A DNA stretch of 64,000 nucleotides from Rhizobiales bacterium 62-47 (GTDB lineage: Bacteria; Pseudomonadota; Alphaproteobacteria; Rhizobiales; Xanthobacteraceae), in assembly GCA_001899255.1 (NCBI GenBank), contig MKVX01000011.1, forward strand, positions 248,001 through 312,000, read 5' to 3'. The notes below the pieces were generated by a model. The model was given only the letters and a program-made list of their open reading frames with translations. It was not told the origin of the DNA and did no database searches. Positions 29,763-38,972 of the stretch are shown one piece after another. The position numbers and the translations under genes were made by a program. Positions within the stretch are counted from its first letter, which is position 1. Each line of letters begins with the position of its first letter.

Positions 29763-30383
29763 TCAGCGCGTCTCCTCGGCGATGGCGCGCTGCACCGTGG
29801 CGCGTTCCGACATGCGCTGCCGGTGATCCTTCACCTTGGGGAAGTCCGACGGATCGAGACCGTCGCCTTCCATCCACTGCGCCAACGTGAACAGGTACGG
29901 ATCGCAGATCGTATAGCTGTCACCCATCACCCAGGGGCCGCGGAACATGTGCTCCTCGATCAGGCGGTAATGGCTCCCGACCGATTCCGGCACCTTGCGC
30001 TGCATGTCGCGGAACGACGACTCTTCGTAAGCCCAGCGGTGGCCGCGCATGCGGTGCGCGTGCGCCACATGCAGCGACGAGCAGATGAAGCTGTTGAACG
30101 ACTGCACCTCGGCAAAAGCAAACGCATCGTCGAACGGCGCCAGTTTCGCCTGCGGATAACACTGCGCGATGTAAGCCAGCATCGCGGGAGTTTCGGTCAG
30201 GATGCCGCGATCGGTGACCAGCGACGGGATGCGCCCTTTCGGATTGATGGCGAGATATTCCGGGCTGTTCTGCTGATTGGCGTCGAAACTGATGCGAACC
30301 GTCGAATAATCCGCGCCGACTTCCTCCAGCGTGATGTGCGAGGCCAACGCGCACGTGCCCGCAGTGTAATACAATTTCAGCAT
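29763..30383 (-). CDS. Glutathione S-transferase family protein
   Basis: 206 residues with a thioredoxin-like N-terminal domain (MLKLYYTAGTCALASHITLEE), where the YYTAGTCALA segment matches the beta-class GST catalytic Ser/Cys region. NPKGRIPSLVTDRGILTETPAMLAYI is the glutathione-binding cis-Pro and ET motif. The C-terminal helical domain contains GDSYTICDPYLFTLAQW. Such enzymes conjugate or reduce with glutathione in the cytosol; the substrate is unknown. The ATG at 30383 has GGGA upstream and homologues begin there. It is divergent from the flavin monooxygenase. Confidence 0.88.
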   Translation of the reverse strand: MLKLYYTAGTCALASHITLEEVGADYSTVRISFDANQQNSPEYLAINPKGRIPSLVTDRGILTETPAMLAYIAQCYPQAKLAPFDDAFAFAEVQSFNSFICSSLHVAHAHRMRGHRWAYEESSFRDMQRKVPESVGSHYRLIEEHMFRGPWVMGDSYTICDPYLFTLAQWMEGDGLDPSDFPKVKDHRQRMSERATVQRAIAEETR

Positions 30384-30534
30384 TGCTATTCCCATGGATG
30401 GCTGGGCCGGCGACGGACATCGCCGAGCGTGACAGGCAGTCTGGCACGACAGCCATAGCCTGCGCCATAAGCCTTTCCGGTTGCCCCCGCAGCCAGCTTC
30501 ATGCGATGACGCACCAGCAATTCAGGAGGCAGAC

Positions 30535-31824
30535 ATGACGGTTCTCATCGCTGGCGGCGGTATCGGCGGGCTGACGCTCGCACTCAGCCTGCATCAGATC
30601 GGCGTGCCATGCCGCGTGTTCGAAAGCGTCAGCGAACTGAAGCCGCTCGGCGTCGGCATCAATGTGCTGCCGCATGCGGTGCGCGAACTGATCGAACTCG
30701 GCCTGCTCGAGAAACTCGACTCTATCGGAGTGCGAACCAAAGAACTCGCTTTCTTCTCCAAATACGGCAAGCCGATCTGGAGCGAACCGCGCGGCATCGA
30801 GGCCGGATACAAGTGGCCGCAATTTTCGGTGCATCGCGGCCAGTTGCAGCAGATCCTGCTCGACACTGTGATCGAGCGGCTCGGCGCCGGCAACGTGCTG
30901 ACCAGCCATCACCTCAGCGACTGGACGGAAACCGCGGACGGCGTCCGCGCCAACTTCATCGACAGGGCGACCGGCAAGCCGGCAGGCAGTTACGACGGCA
31001 CGCTCCTGATCGCCGCCGACGGCATTCACTCCGCGATCCGCGAGAAACTGTATCCGCAGGAGGGCGCGCCGCTGTGGAACGGCCGCATCCTGTGGCGCGG
31101 CATCACCGAGGCCGACGCCTTTCTCTCTGGCCGCACCATGATCATGGCCGGGCACGAGATCCTGAAATTCGTCTGCTATCCGATCTCGAAAACGCCGAAC
31201 GCGCGTGGCAAGCACCAGATCAACTGGGTCGCCGAGCGCCACATGCCGCCGAGCTACGAATGGCGGCGCGAGGATTACAACCGCACCGCCAGGCTCGACG
31301 AATTCCTGCCGTGGTTCGAGGACTGGGCCTTCGACTGGCTCGATGTGCCGAGCCTGATCCGCAATTGCCCGCATGCCTACGAATATCCGCTGGTCGATCG
31401 CGACCCGCTCGATCGCTGGACCTTCGGCCGCGTCACGCTGCTGGGCGACGCCGCGCATCCGATGTATCCGATCGGCTCCAACGGCGCATCGCAGGCCATC
31501 CTCGACGCGCGCGTGCTGACGCGCGAAATCCTCGCACAGGGCGAAGTCCCGGCCGCGCTCGAAGCCTACGAGGCGGAGCGGCGTCCGGCGACCACCGAGC
31601 TGGTCAAGCTCAACCGCCGCAACGGACCCGAGCAGGTCATGCAACTGGTCGAGGAACGCGCGCCGCAGGGGTTCAATGTCGTCACCGACGTGCTGTCGCA
31701 GCAGGAACTGGAAGACATTGCCGCCAACTACAAGCGCGTCGCCGGTTTCCAGGTGGATGCGCTCAACGCCAAGCTGCCGATTGTGCCGCAACCGCAGCCA
31801 TCAACGCTGTCGAGCGCGGGGTAA
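30535..31824 (+). CDS. FAD-dependent aromatic monooxygenase family protein
   Basis: A group A flavoprotein hydroxylase-like protein of 429 residues. The FAD-binding motif GGGIGGLTLALSLHQIG is at the extreme N-terminus (about 6-22); the second FAD motif is TLLGDAAHPMYPIGSNGAS, and the DG motif LLIAADGIHSAIREKL lies between. Members hydroxylate aromatic acids or related substrates using NAD(P)H and oxygen; the substrate here cannot be named. AGGAGG five bases before the ATG fixes the start. It stands alone, divergent from a GST and convergent with a SnoaL-like gene. Confidence 0.85.
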   Translation: MTVLIAGGGIGGLTLALSLHQIGVPCRVFESVSELKPLGVGINVLPHAVRELIELGLLEKLDSIGVRTKELAFFSKYGKPIWSEPRGIEAGYKWPQFSVHRGQLQQILLDTVIERLGAGNVLTSHHLSDWTETADGVRANFIDRATGKPAGSYDGTLLIAADGIHSAIREKLYPQEGAPLWNGRILWRGITEADAFLSGRTMIMAGHEILKFVCYPISKTPNARGKHQINWVAERHMPPSYEWRREDYNRTARLDEFLPWFEDWAFDWLDVPSLIRNCPHAYEYPLVDRDPLDRWTFGRVTLLGDAAHPMYPIGSNGASQAILDARVLTREILAQGEVPAALEAYEAERRPATTELVKLNRRNGPEQVMQLVEERAPQGFNVVTDVLSQQELEDIAANYKRVAGFQVDALNAKLPIVPQPQPSTLSSAG

Positions 31825-31836
31825 CGATAGGGTTCC

Positions 31837-32295
31837 TCACTGCGGTTTGGGCTGCGGCGAGGAATGCTGATGAATGATGCGCCATTGGCCGTCGACACGG
31901 GCGACGACAAAGCTGTAGCGGGCGGGAGCAGTGAAGTTCTGGCCGTCCGCGCGCGTGCCCGTGAATTCGTAGATGCCCGAAAGAACCATCGCGACATCTG
32001 AAATCTTCACGACGGCCGGATTGCCGACGAACTTAACCTGCGTCTTGTTTTTCGCACTGGCTGCGAAGTAGTTTTTTATACCGTCGGCACCCGATGTCAC
32101 CGCCGGATTAAGAGTACCGAACACCGTTGCGTCCGGCGTGTAGAGTCCGACAATGGAGCTGACATTCCCGGCGTTGAAGTCCTTTTCCCAACTTGTCAAA
32201 ACAGCAAGCGCGTCGTCGGCAGGCGCGGCAAACGCAGAAGACATACCGAGAAAAATGCTCAAGCAAATCACAAACTGTCGGAAAAACTGTCGCAT
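31837..32295 (-). CDS. Secreted SnoaL-like/DUF4440 (SgcJ/EcaC-type) protein
   Basis: A 152-residue protein with a signal peptide (MRQFFRQFVICLSIFLGMSSAFA) and a NTF2-fold mature domain: DDALAVLTSWEKDFNAGNVS, the central LYTPDATVFGTL and the C-terminal WRIIHQHSSPQP, typical of SgcJ/EcaC proteins. The function of exported members is unknown; they may bind small ligands. GGGAG lies eight bases before the ATG at 32295. The coding sequence is somewhat lower in GC than its neighbours. It is downstream of mutY but with a 69-bp gap, and convergent with the monooxygenase. Confidence 0.75.
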   Translation of the reverse strand: MRQFFRQFVICLSIFLGMSSAFAAPADDALAVLTSWEKDFNAGNVSSIVGLYTPDATVFGTLNPAVTSGADGIKNYFAASAKNKTQVKFVGNPAVVKISDVAMVLSGIYEFTGTRADGQNFTAPARYSFVVARVDGQWRIIHQHSSPQPKPQ

Positions 32296-32364
32296 TTCTT
32301 CAGCTCCCTTGAGATCCGGCAAACGCAAGCAGACTTGAATCTTAGCTTGGAAAATTGACGGCAA

Positions 32365-33483
32365 TCAACTCCGGCGGATGCTATCACCGCCCAGCCCGTG
32401 CGCGATGACCTTGCGCATCACGTTCGGCAGCGCTTCGTCGCGCAATGTCGCTATCGGCACCCAGCGCATGCCCGCCGGCGCGCGGGTGCGCGCGGCAACG
32501 CTCGCGGTGTAAACCACCAGCTCGAGCGGAAAATGCGTGAACACATGCGTCACCACGCCCACTTTGCGATGCCAGCGCGACACGGCCTTGAACGCCGGCG
32601 CCTGCGCCAGCGCCGCTTCGTCGTCCTGCTCGGCCAGCCAATCCGAATTCGGCACTTCGGTCATGCCACCAAGCAAGCCCTTGGCCTCGCGCGTGCGCAC
32701 CAGCAACTCGTCGCCGCGCGTGACGACGAACGCCGCGCCACGCCGCAGCGCGCCGATCTTCTTCGGCGCCTTGCGTGGAAACGTCTCCTGATCGCCGCGT
32801 GCACGCGCCGCGCAATCGTCATTGAACGGACACAGCGAGCAGACCGGTTTCTTGGGCGTGCAGATCGATGAACCCAGATCCATCAGCGCCTGCGCGCTAT
32901 CGCCGGCGCGCGACGGGCCGAGCAGCGTCGCGGCAAGCTCGCGAATGCGCGGCTTGGCCTGCGGCAGCGCGTCTTCCACCGCGAACAACCGCGACACCAC
33001 GCGCTCGATGTTGCCGTCGACCGGCATGGTACGGCGATCGAACGCAATGGCCGCAATAGCCGCCGCGGTGTACGGACCGATGCCCGGCAGCGCGCGCAAG
33101 CCGTCCTCGCTATCGGGAAACACGCCGCCGTGTTCGCGTAGCACCGTAACCGCGCAGGCGTGCAGATTACGCGCCCGCGAATAATAGCCGAGGCCCGCCC
33201 ACATCCGCAGCACGTCGTCGAGCCCGGCGCGGCCCATCGCGCCGACATCCGGCCAGCGCGCGACGAACTTCTCGAAGTACGGCCCCACTGCCTTCACGGT
33301 GGTCTGTTGCAGCATGATTTCCGACAGCCACACCCGATAGGGGTCGGCGTGCTCGCCCGGCAGCGCACGCCACGGCAGCCGGCGGCGATGGCGGTCGTAC
33401 CACGCCAGCAGCAACGCGGGACGATCGTCCACAGGGCCCTTGACGGGTTCGCTGATCTTTTTCCGGGTCGCTAACAAACTCAT
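32365..33483 (-). CDS. mutY: A/G-specific adenine DNA glycosylase
   Basis: Removes adenine opposite 8-oxoguanine. The catalytic Glu55 lies in LSEIMLQQTTV, the helix-hairpin-helix in LPGIGPYTA (132-140) with catalytic Asp156 in VDGN, and the 4Fe-4S cluster ligands are Cys208, 215, 218 and 224 (C-x6-C-x2-C-x5-C). The C-terminal Nudix-like domain that recognises 8-oxoG is present (GLLGGMTEVPNSDW). The 372 residues are of normal size. It is divergent from the dciA-like gene, as is usual in Rhizobiales. Confidence 0.95.
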   Translation of the reverse strand: MSLLATRKKISEPVKGPVDDRPALLLAWYDRHRRRLPWRALPGEHADPYRVWLSEIMLQQTTVKAVGPYFEKFVARWPDVGAMGRAGLDDVLRMWAGLGYYSRARNLHACAVTVLREHGGVFPDSEDGLRALPGIGPYTAAAIAAIAFDRRTMPVDGNIERVVSRLFAVEDALPQAKPRIRELAATLLGPSRAGDSAQALMDLGSSICTPKKPVCSLCPFNDDCAARARGDQETFPRKAPKKIGALRRGAAFVVTRGDELLVRTREAKGLLGGMTEVPNSDWLAEQDDEAALAQAPAFKAVSRWHRKVGVVTHVFTHFPLELVVYTASVAARTRAPAGMRWVPIATLRDEALPNVMRKVIAHGLGGDSIRRS

Positions 33484-33519
33484 CGGACGACTCTAGCCGC
33501 TTCGCGAAAGGCTCACCAC

Positions 33520-33607
33520 GTCATGCCCGCGCTTGTCGCGGGCATCCACGTCTTTATTCCGCTACGCTAGACAAGACGTGGATGGCCGGAACAAGTCCGG
33601 CCATGAC
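33520..33607. repeat. Family C palindromic intergenic repeat, copy 1
   Basis: Starts GTCATGCCCGCGCTTGTCGC and ends CCGGCCATGAC; inner arms CACGTCTT and AAGACGTG. It lies in the divergent mutY/dciA-like promoter gap. Confidence 0.75.
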
Positions 33608-33660
33608 GATTTTGCGTTTCACACGCCTCGCGAAACAGCGGCAGCATGTTATAGAAATCC

Positions 33661-34140
33661 ATGCGCAAGCCCGGCCGGATCACCGCGAAACCGCTCTCCA
33701 CGCTGCTCGGCGGTGTGTTCACCGACGTGTTCGCCAAGCAGGGCTTTGCCGCGCGCGAACTGGTGACGCGCTGGGCCGAGATCGCCGGGCCGGAGGTCGC
33801 GCGACACACCGAGCCGTTGAAGATTCAATGGCCGCCGCCGGTCGAGGGCCAGCCGCAGCAGGCCGCCACGCTGATCCTGCGCGTCGAGGGGCCGATGGCG
33901 CTGGAGATCCAACACACCTCCGACGTCATCCTGCAGCGGGTCAACCGCTTCCTCGGCTGGAACGCCGTCGGCAAACTGGCGCTGCGGCAAGCGCCGTTGA
34001 CCGGACGCAAGGCCTCCAAACCACCGCCCGCGCCGGATGCCGCGACCGTGGCCCAGGTGGCGGCAACGTTGACCTCGGTCGAGGACGATGAACTCCGCAC
34101 CGCGCTGGCCCGGCTCGGCGCCGCCATCAAGCGAAATTGA
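33661..34140 (+). CDS. DUF721 (DciA-like) protein
   Basis: 159 residues. DciA-type DUF721 proteins interact with the replicative helicase DnaB and are the likely ancestral helicase operators in bacteria lacking DnaC. The domain spans about residues 15-115 (LLGGVFTDVFAKQGFAAREL, then WAEIAGPEVARHTEPLKI and the central LILRVEGPMALEIQH), followed by a Pro/Ala linker and a short acidic and basic C-terminal helix. Conserved position beside mutY, dsbA-like and smc genes. Start at ATG 33661; the Shine-Dalgarno sequence is weak. Confidence 0.8.
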   Translation: MRKPGRITAKPLSTLLGGVFTDVFAKQGFAARELVTRWAEIAGPEVARHTEPLKIQWPPPVEGQPQQAATLILRVEGPMALEIQHTSDVILQRVNRFLGWNAVGKLALRQAPLTGRKASKPPPAPDAATVAQVAATLTSVEDDELRTALARLGAAIKRN

Positions 34141-34250
34141 GGCGTCATGCAAGCGCCCGGCTCGGGCGCGGCATTGCCACAATCGTGGTTTCAAGCTAGC
34201 CAATGACGATCTTTTCAGGCGTTTTCCGACGCCGATCCGGGAGAATACCG

Positions 34251-34910
34251 TTGAATATCACGCGCCGCGCTTTCACTGCCGCCCTGTCGCTGACCGGGTT
34301 CGCCGCCCTCTCCGGCCTGTCGCCCTGGCGCTTCCTCGACGCCGCGCTGGCGCAAAGCCAGGTAGCCGCCGATGTCGCCAAGCCGCAATCGCTGCCGGAC
34401 ATGGCGCTCGGCCCGAAGGATGCCGCCATCACCATCGTCGAATATGCCTCGATGACCTGCCCGCATTGCGCGGCGTTCGCCGAACAGGTTTTCCCGAAGC
34501 TCAAGACTGCCTACATCGACACCGGCAAGATCCGCTACGTGTTCCGCGAATTCCCGCTCGACATCAAGGCGGCCGCCGCCTCGATGCTGGCGCGCTGCAT
34601 CGCCAAGGACGATCCGGTGAAATATTTCGCCGCCATCGACACGCTGTTCAAGCAGCAGGACAACTGGTTCGCCAAGACCACCGAAGGACTGGGCTTGATC
34701 GGCAAGCAGGCCGGCATGAGCGAGAAGGATGTCGATGCCTGCCTGAAGGATCAGGCCATGCTCGACAAGATCGCCGCCGATCAGAAATTCGCCAATGAGA
34801 AGCTCAAGGTGAATTCGACGCCGACGTTCTTCCTCAACGGCGAAATGATCAAGGGCGAGACCTCGTTCGAGGAGTTCGACAAGCGCATCAAGGCGCTGCT
34901 CAAGACCTGA
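34251..34910 (+). CDS. DsbA-family thiol:disulfide oxidoreductase, exported
   Basis: A thioredoxin-fold protein acting in the periplasm on disulfide formation or isomerisation. An N-terminal Tat-like signal (ITRRAFTAALSLTGFAAL) is followed by the active site CPHC (about residues 70-73 in YASMTCPHCAAF), the inserted helical domain, and the cis-Pro strand NSTPTFFLNGEMI. I choose TTG at 34251 because GGGAG lies seven bases upstream and it starts just before the twin arginine; the in-frame ATG at 34203 would add 16 residues and has no ribosome site. It follows the dciA-like gene closely on the same strand. Confidence 0.88.
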   Translation: MNITRRAFTAALSLTGFAALSGLSPWRFLDAALAQSQVAADVAKPQSLPDMALGPKDAAITIVEYASMTCPHCAAFAEQVFPKLKTAYIDTGKIRYVFREFPLDIKAAAASMLARCIAKDDPVKYFAAIDTLFKQQDNWFAKTTEGLGLIGKQAGMSEKDVDACLKDQAMLDKIAADQKFANEKLKVNSTPTFFLNGEMIKGETSFEEFDKRIKALLKT

Positions 34911-35290
34911 TCGTTACGTAACGCAATTTTGCCGTCATGGCCGGGCTCGTCCCGGCCATCCACGTTTTCTTCCTCCCTCATCCGTCAAGACGTGGATGCC
35001 CGTGACAAGCACGGGCATGACGAAGGGAAAAGCCGGCGCCCGGCTTTGCAGGGTTTCAGGGTGACGGGAACTTTGGCCGCGCCGGCCTGCGCCATCGGCC
35101 GGATCGGCCGAAAGCCGCCGATGTTCCCGATTAAGTCCCGTAAAAGCCATTGGAAAAGCCGTTTTGTGCGGTTGCTCTCGTGCATCCGCCTCGCCATTGT
35201 CCAAACTCGCGAGATGCGCGACTCGGGGCCGCTGCCGATACTACATATGGTATTGTAACTGCGGGCTGATTCGCGTCTTGCCAACAGGGC
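34911..35290. other. 380-bp gap between the dsbA-like gene and smc
   Basis: Contains a 12-bp palindrome CGTTACGTAACG (34912-34923), a family C repeat (34934-35021) and about 270 bp without a supported gene. The smc promoter is probably in the right half. Confidence 0.5.
34934..35021. repeat. Family C palindromic intergenic repeat, copy 2
   Basis: Starts GTCATGGCCGGG and ends CACGGGCATGAC; inner arms CCACGTTTT and AAGACGTGG. It has the same architecture as copy 1 but with swapped end sequences. Confidence 0.75.
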
Positions 35291-38200
35291 ATGTCATTCA
35301 TGAAACTTACGCGCCTTCGCCTGCATGGATTCAAGTCATTCGTCGAGCCGACCGACTTCCTGATCGAGCCGGGCCTCACCGGCGTGGTCGGGCCGAACGG
35401 CTGCGGCAAATCCAATCTGGTCGAGGCGCTGCGCTGGGCGATGGGCGAGACCTCGTACAAGTCGCTGCGCGCCACCGACATGGATGCGGTGATCTTCGCC
35501 GGTTCCGGCAACCGCCCCGCGCGTAACCACGCCGAAGTGGTGATGACCATCGACAACTCCGATCGCACCGCCCCCGCCGCGGTCAACGATCAGGAGGTGC
35601 TGGAGATTTCCCGCCGCATCGAGCGCGAAGCCGGCTCGGTCTATCGCATCAACGGCCGCGACGTGCGCGCCCGCGACGTGCAGATCCTGTTCGCCGACGC
35701 CGCCACCGGCGCGCGCTCGCCGGCGCTGGTCCACCAGGGCAAGATCGGCGAAATCATTCAGGCGAAACCCGAACAGCGCCGCCGCGTGCTGGAAGACGCT
35801 GCCGGCGTTGCCGGTCTGCATGCGCGCCGCCACGAGGCCGAGCTGCGCTTGAAGGCCGCCGAAACCAACCTGACCCGCGTCGAGGACGTCATCGGCCAGC
35901 TCGCCAGCCAGGTCGACGGCCTGAAGAAGCAGGCGCGGCAGGCGATCCGCTTCCGCGAAGTCGCTGCCAAGGTGCGCAAGGCCGAAGCCACGCTGTTTCA
36001 TCTGCGCTGGCTGCAGGCCCATGCCGACGTCAACGATGCCGGCCAGACCCACGATCTCAGCGTCCGCGAGATGGCGGAGCGCACACAGCAGCAGGCCGAA
36101 GCCGCACGCATTCAGGCGATCCGCGCCTCGGAACTGCCGGCACTGCGCGAAGGCGAAGCCCGCGCGGCTGCCGGACTGCAGCGTCTCAACAACGCCCGCG
36201 AGTTGCTGGACCGCGAAGAAGAACGCGCCAAGGAGCGCGTCGGCGAACTCGATCGCCGTCTGACGCAGTTCTCCGCCGACATCGAACGCGAACAGCAGCA
36301 GGCCGTCGATGCCGACGCGGCGCTGGCGCGGCTGGACACCGAAGACGTCGAACTGAAGGATGAAATCCGCTCGCGTGTCGAATTGCGCAGCGGCGTCGAT
36401 GAGCGCGTCTCCGAGGCCGAAGCCACCTTGGCGGCGGCGGAGCGCACCTTCACCGAACTGACCACGGCGCTGGCCGATCTCACCGCGCGGCGCAAGCAAT
36501 TCGAAGCCAACGTCCGTACCCATCGCGAGCGCGTGGCGCGGCTCGATCAGGAAATCGCCAACGTCGATGCCGAAGCGGCGCGGCTGGCCGAGCAGACCAG
36601 CGGCTTCGGCGATCTCGACGTGCTGGCCGGCACCATGGAAACCGCGCAGCAGATTCTGGCGCAATCGGAAATCGATGTGCAGGCCGCGGAGGCCGGTCTG
36701 GTCGTGGCGCGGCAAACGCTGGAAGCCAGCCGTGCGCCGCTCGCCGAAGCGGACAAGCGCGTGCAGCGGCTGGAGACCGAAGCGCGCACGCTGTCGAAGA
36801 TCCTCAACGGCGAAACCAAGAATCTGTGGCCGCCGATCATCGACGGCGTCACTGTCACCAAGGGTTATGAGAAAGCCATCGGCGCCGTGCTCGGCGACGA
36901 TCTCGATGCGCCGGTCGATCCCTCCGCGCCGATGCGCTGGACCGACACCGGCATTCTCGAGGGCGATCCGGCGCTGCCGGACGGTGTCGAACCGCTCGCC
37001 GCGCATGTGCAGGCGCCGCCGGAACTGGCGCGCCGTCTGGCGCAGATTGGCGTCGTCGGCAAGGAGCGCGGTGCCGAGCTGGTGGCGCAACTCAAGACCG
37101 GCCAGCGGCTGGTCTCGCTGGAAGGCGATGTCTGGCGCTGGGACGGTTTCGTCACCGCCGCGCATGCGCCAACCGGTGCTGCACGCCGCCTTGCCGAACG
37201 CGCCCGGCTGGTCGATATCGAGGCCGAACTCGATCAGGCCCGGCTCGAGGCCGCCGCCAACCGCGAGATGCTGGAGACCGCCGACGCCGAGGTGAAGGCC
37301 GCCTCCGCCGCTGAGGCCGCCGCGCGCGAAGCGCTGCGCGGTGCCCGTCGCGAGGTCGACGCGGCGCGCGAGCGCCACGCCAATGCCGAACGCGAGATCA
37401 ACCGCCATGCGGCCCGCCGCTCGGCGCTGAGCGAAGCGCAGTCGCGCCTCGCCGCCGACCGCGCCGAAGCCGACGCAGCGCAAGAAAGCGCCGACGCCGC
37501 GCTGGCGGAATTGCCGCCCGGCGACGAAGCCGAAATGCAGCTCGCCGCCGTGCGCAGCGAGATCGAAGGCCATCGCCGCCTCGCCGCGCAGGTGCGCGCC
37601 GAAGCGCAGGCGCTGGCGCGCGAGGCCGAACTGGCCGACCGCCGCCTGCAGGCGATCATCGCCGAACGCAACCAGTGGCAGACCCGCAAGGAAGGCGCTG
37701 CGTCGCAGATCGCCACCATCGAAGCGCGCATCACCGAGGTCACCGCGGAGCGCGCCGAACTGGAGAACGCCCCCGCCGTGTTCGCCGAGAAGCGCAGCGC
37801 GCTGATCAGCGAAATCGAATATGCCGAGAACGACCGCCGCACCGCTGCGGACGCCCTGGCTGCGGCAGAGTCGGCGATGGCGGAAACCGACCGCGTCGCC
37901 AAGCTGACGCTGGAAGCGCTGTCGAGCGCCCGCGAAGCCACCGCGCGCGCCGAGGAGCGGCTGGAAGGTGCCAAGCGGCGGCTGGACGACATCGAGCGCG
38001 AAATCCGCGACATGCTGGAAGTCGAGCCGGATCGCGTCGCCTCGCTGGCCGAGATCAATCCCGGCGACGAACTGCCGCCGCTCGGCGAGACCGAAGCCGA
38101 GTTGGAAAAGCTGCGCCGCGACCGCGAGCGGCTGGGCGCGGTCAACCTGCGTGCCGAGGAAGAACTGCGCGAGGTCGATGCGCAGCACACCTCGCTCACC

Positions 38201-38764
38201 ACCGAGCGCGACGATCTGGTCGAAGCCATCAAGAAGCTGCGCACCGGCATCCAGAGCCTCAACCGCGAGGCGCGCGAACGCCTGCTGACCTCATTCGAAG
38301 TCGTCAACAACCACTTCAAGCGGCTGTTCACGCATCTGTTCGGCGGCGGCGAAGCCTCGCTGCACCTGATCGAGAGCGACGATCCGCTCGAGGCCGGTCT
38401 GGAAATCATCGCCAAGCCGCCCGGCAAGAAGCCGCAGTCACTGTCGCTATTGTCCGGCGGAGAGCAGGCGCTGACTGCCATGGCGCTGATCTTCGCGGTG
38501 TTCCTCACCAATCCGTCGCCGATCTGCGTGCTGGACGAAGTCGACGCGCCGCTCGACGATCACAACGTCGAACGGTTCTGCAACCTGCTGCACGAAATGA
38601 CCGGCTCGACCGAGACGCGCTTCATCATCATCACGCACAACCCGATCACCATGGCGCGGATGAACCGGCTGTTCGGCGTCACCATGGCCGAGCGCGGCGT
38701 GTCGCAGCTGATGTCGGTCGATCTCGAAAACGCGGTGAAGATCCTCGATCAGAACGTGGCGTGA
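35291..38764 (+). CDS. smc: Chromosome segregation protein SMC
   Basis: An ABC-type ATPase that organises and segregates the chromosome. The N-terminal head has Walker A GPNGCGKSN (34-42); then come a long heptad coiled coil, a hinge around residues 510-640 (GVTVTKGYEKAIGAVLGDDL), the second coiled coil, and the C-terminal head with signature LSGGEQALTAMALIF and Walker B ICVLDEVDAPLDD. The 1157 residues are normal. Start ATG at 35291; the ATG at 35300 (MKLTRLRLHGFKSF) fits homologues equally well. ScpA and ScpB are not in the window. A GC hairpin follows the stop. Confidence 0.96.
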   Translation: MSFMKLTRLRLHGFKSFVEPTDFLIEPGLTGVVGPNGCGKSNLVEALRWAMGETSYKSLRATDMDAVIFAGSGNRPARNHAEVVMTIDNSDRTAPAAVNDQEVLEISRRIEREAGSVYRINGRDVRARDVQILFADAATGARSPALVHQGKIGEIIQAKPEQRRRVLEDAAGVAGLHARRHEAELRLKAAETNLTRVEDVIGQLASQVDGLKKQARQAIRFREVAAKVRKAEATLFHLRWLQAHADVNDAGQTHDLSVREMAERTQQQAEAARIQAIRASELPALREGEARAAAGLQRLNNARELLDREEERAKERVGELDRRLTQFSADIEREQQQAVDADAALARLDTEDVELKDEIRSRVELRSGVDERVSEAEATLAAAERTFTELTTALADLTARRKQFEANVRTHRERVARLDQEIANVDAEAARLAEQTSGFGDLDVLAGTMETAQQILAQSEIDVQAAEAGLVVARQTLEASRAPLAEADKRVQRLETEARTLSKILNGETKNLWPPIIDGVTVTKGYEKAIGAVLGDDLDAPVDPSAPMRWTDTGILEGDPALPDGVEPLAAHVQAPPELARRLAQIGVVGKERGAELVAQLKTGQRLVSLEGDVWRWDGFVTAAHAPTGAARRLAERARLVDIEAELDQARLEAAANREMLETADAEVKAASAAEAAAREALRGARREVDAARERHANAEREINRHAARRSALSEAQSRLAADRAEADAAQESADAALAELPPGDEAEMQLAAVRSEIEGHRRLAAQVRAEAQALAREAELADRRLQAIIAERNQWQTRKEGAASQIATIEARITEVTAERAELENAPAVFAEKRSALISEIEYAENDRRTAADALAAAESAMAETDRVAKLTLEALSSAREATARAEERLEGAKRRLDDIEREIRDMLEVEPDRVASLAEINPGDELPPLGETEAELEKLRRDRERLGAVNLRAEEELREVDAQHTSLTTERDDLVEAIKKLRTGIQSLNREARERLLTSFEVVNNHFKRLFTHLFGGGEASLHLIESDDPLEAGLEIIAKPPGKKPQSLSLLSGGEQALTAMALIFAVFLTNPSPICVLDEVDAPLDDHNVERFCNLLHEMTGSTETRFIIITHNPITMARMNRLFGVTMAERGVSQLMSVDLENAVKILDQNVA

Positions 38765-38770
38765 GGATCC

Positions 38771-38791
38771 CCCTCCCCTTCAAGGGGAGGG
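38771..38791 (+). terminator. Family D hairpin after smc
   Basis: CCCTCCCCTT and AAGGGGAGGG are perfectly complementary around one central base (practical loop TCA), 6 bp after the smc stop. It may end the transcript, though no U run follows. Confidence 0.4.
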
Positions 38792-38837
38792 TGAAGCAAT
38801 CACTCCTCGCAATGACGCCGGTTGTGAATCCGCAAGC

Positions 38838-38939
38838 GTCATCCTGAGGTGCGAGCCGCACTTGCGGCGAGCCTCGAAGGATGCGCTTGATCTGCTCCGC
38901 CATCCTTCGAGGCTCGCTACGCTCGCACCTCAGGATGAC
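38838..38939. repeat. Family A palindromic intergenic repeat, copy 5
   Basis: Outer arms GTCATCCTGAGGTGCGAG and CTCGCACCTCAGGATGAC are perfectly complementary over 18 bases; inner arms CGAGCCTCGAAGGATG and CATCCTTCGAGGCTCG are perfect too. It is the best-preserved copy in the window. It lies between smc and the Rsm22 gene. Confidence 0.85.
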
Positions 38940-38972
38940 GAGTGGGACAACGTTGACAGGCTCACCATCGAA

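Noticed and set aside
34912-34923. 12-bp palindrome CGTTACGTAACG after the dsbA-like gene
   Set aside because: Too short for a terminator, no U run, and a palindrome of this length can occur by chance; kept only as part of the gap description.
35336-38188. A 950-codon open frame on the minus strand opposite smc
   Set aside because: The same antisense artefact; smc is full-length on the plus strand and the antisense product is low-complexity.
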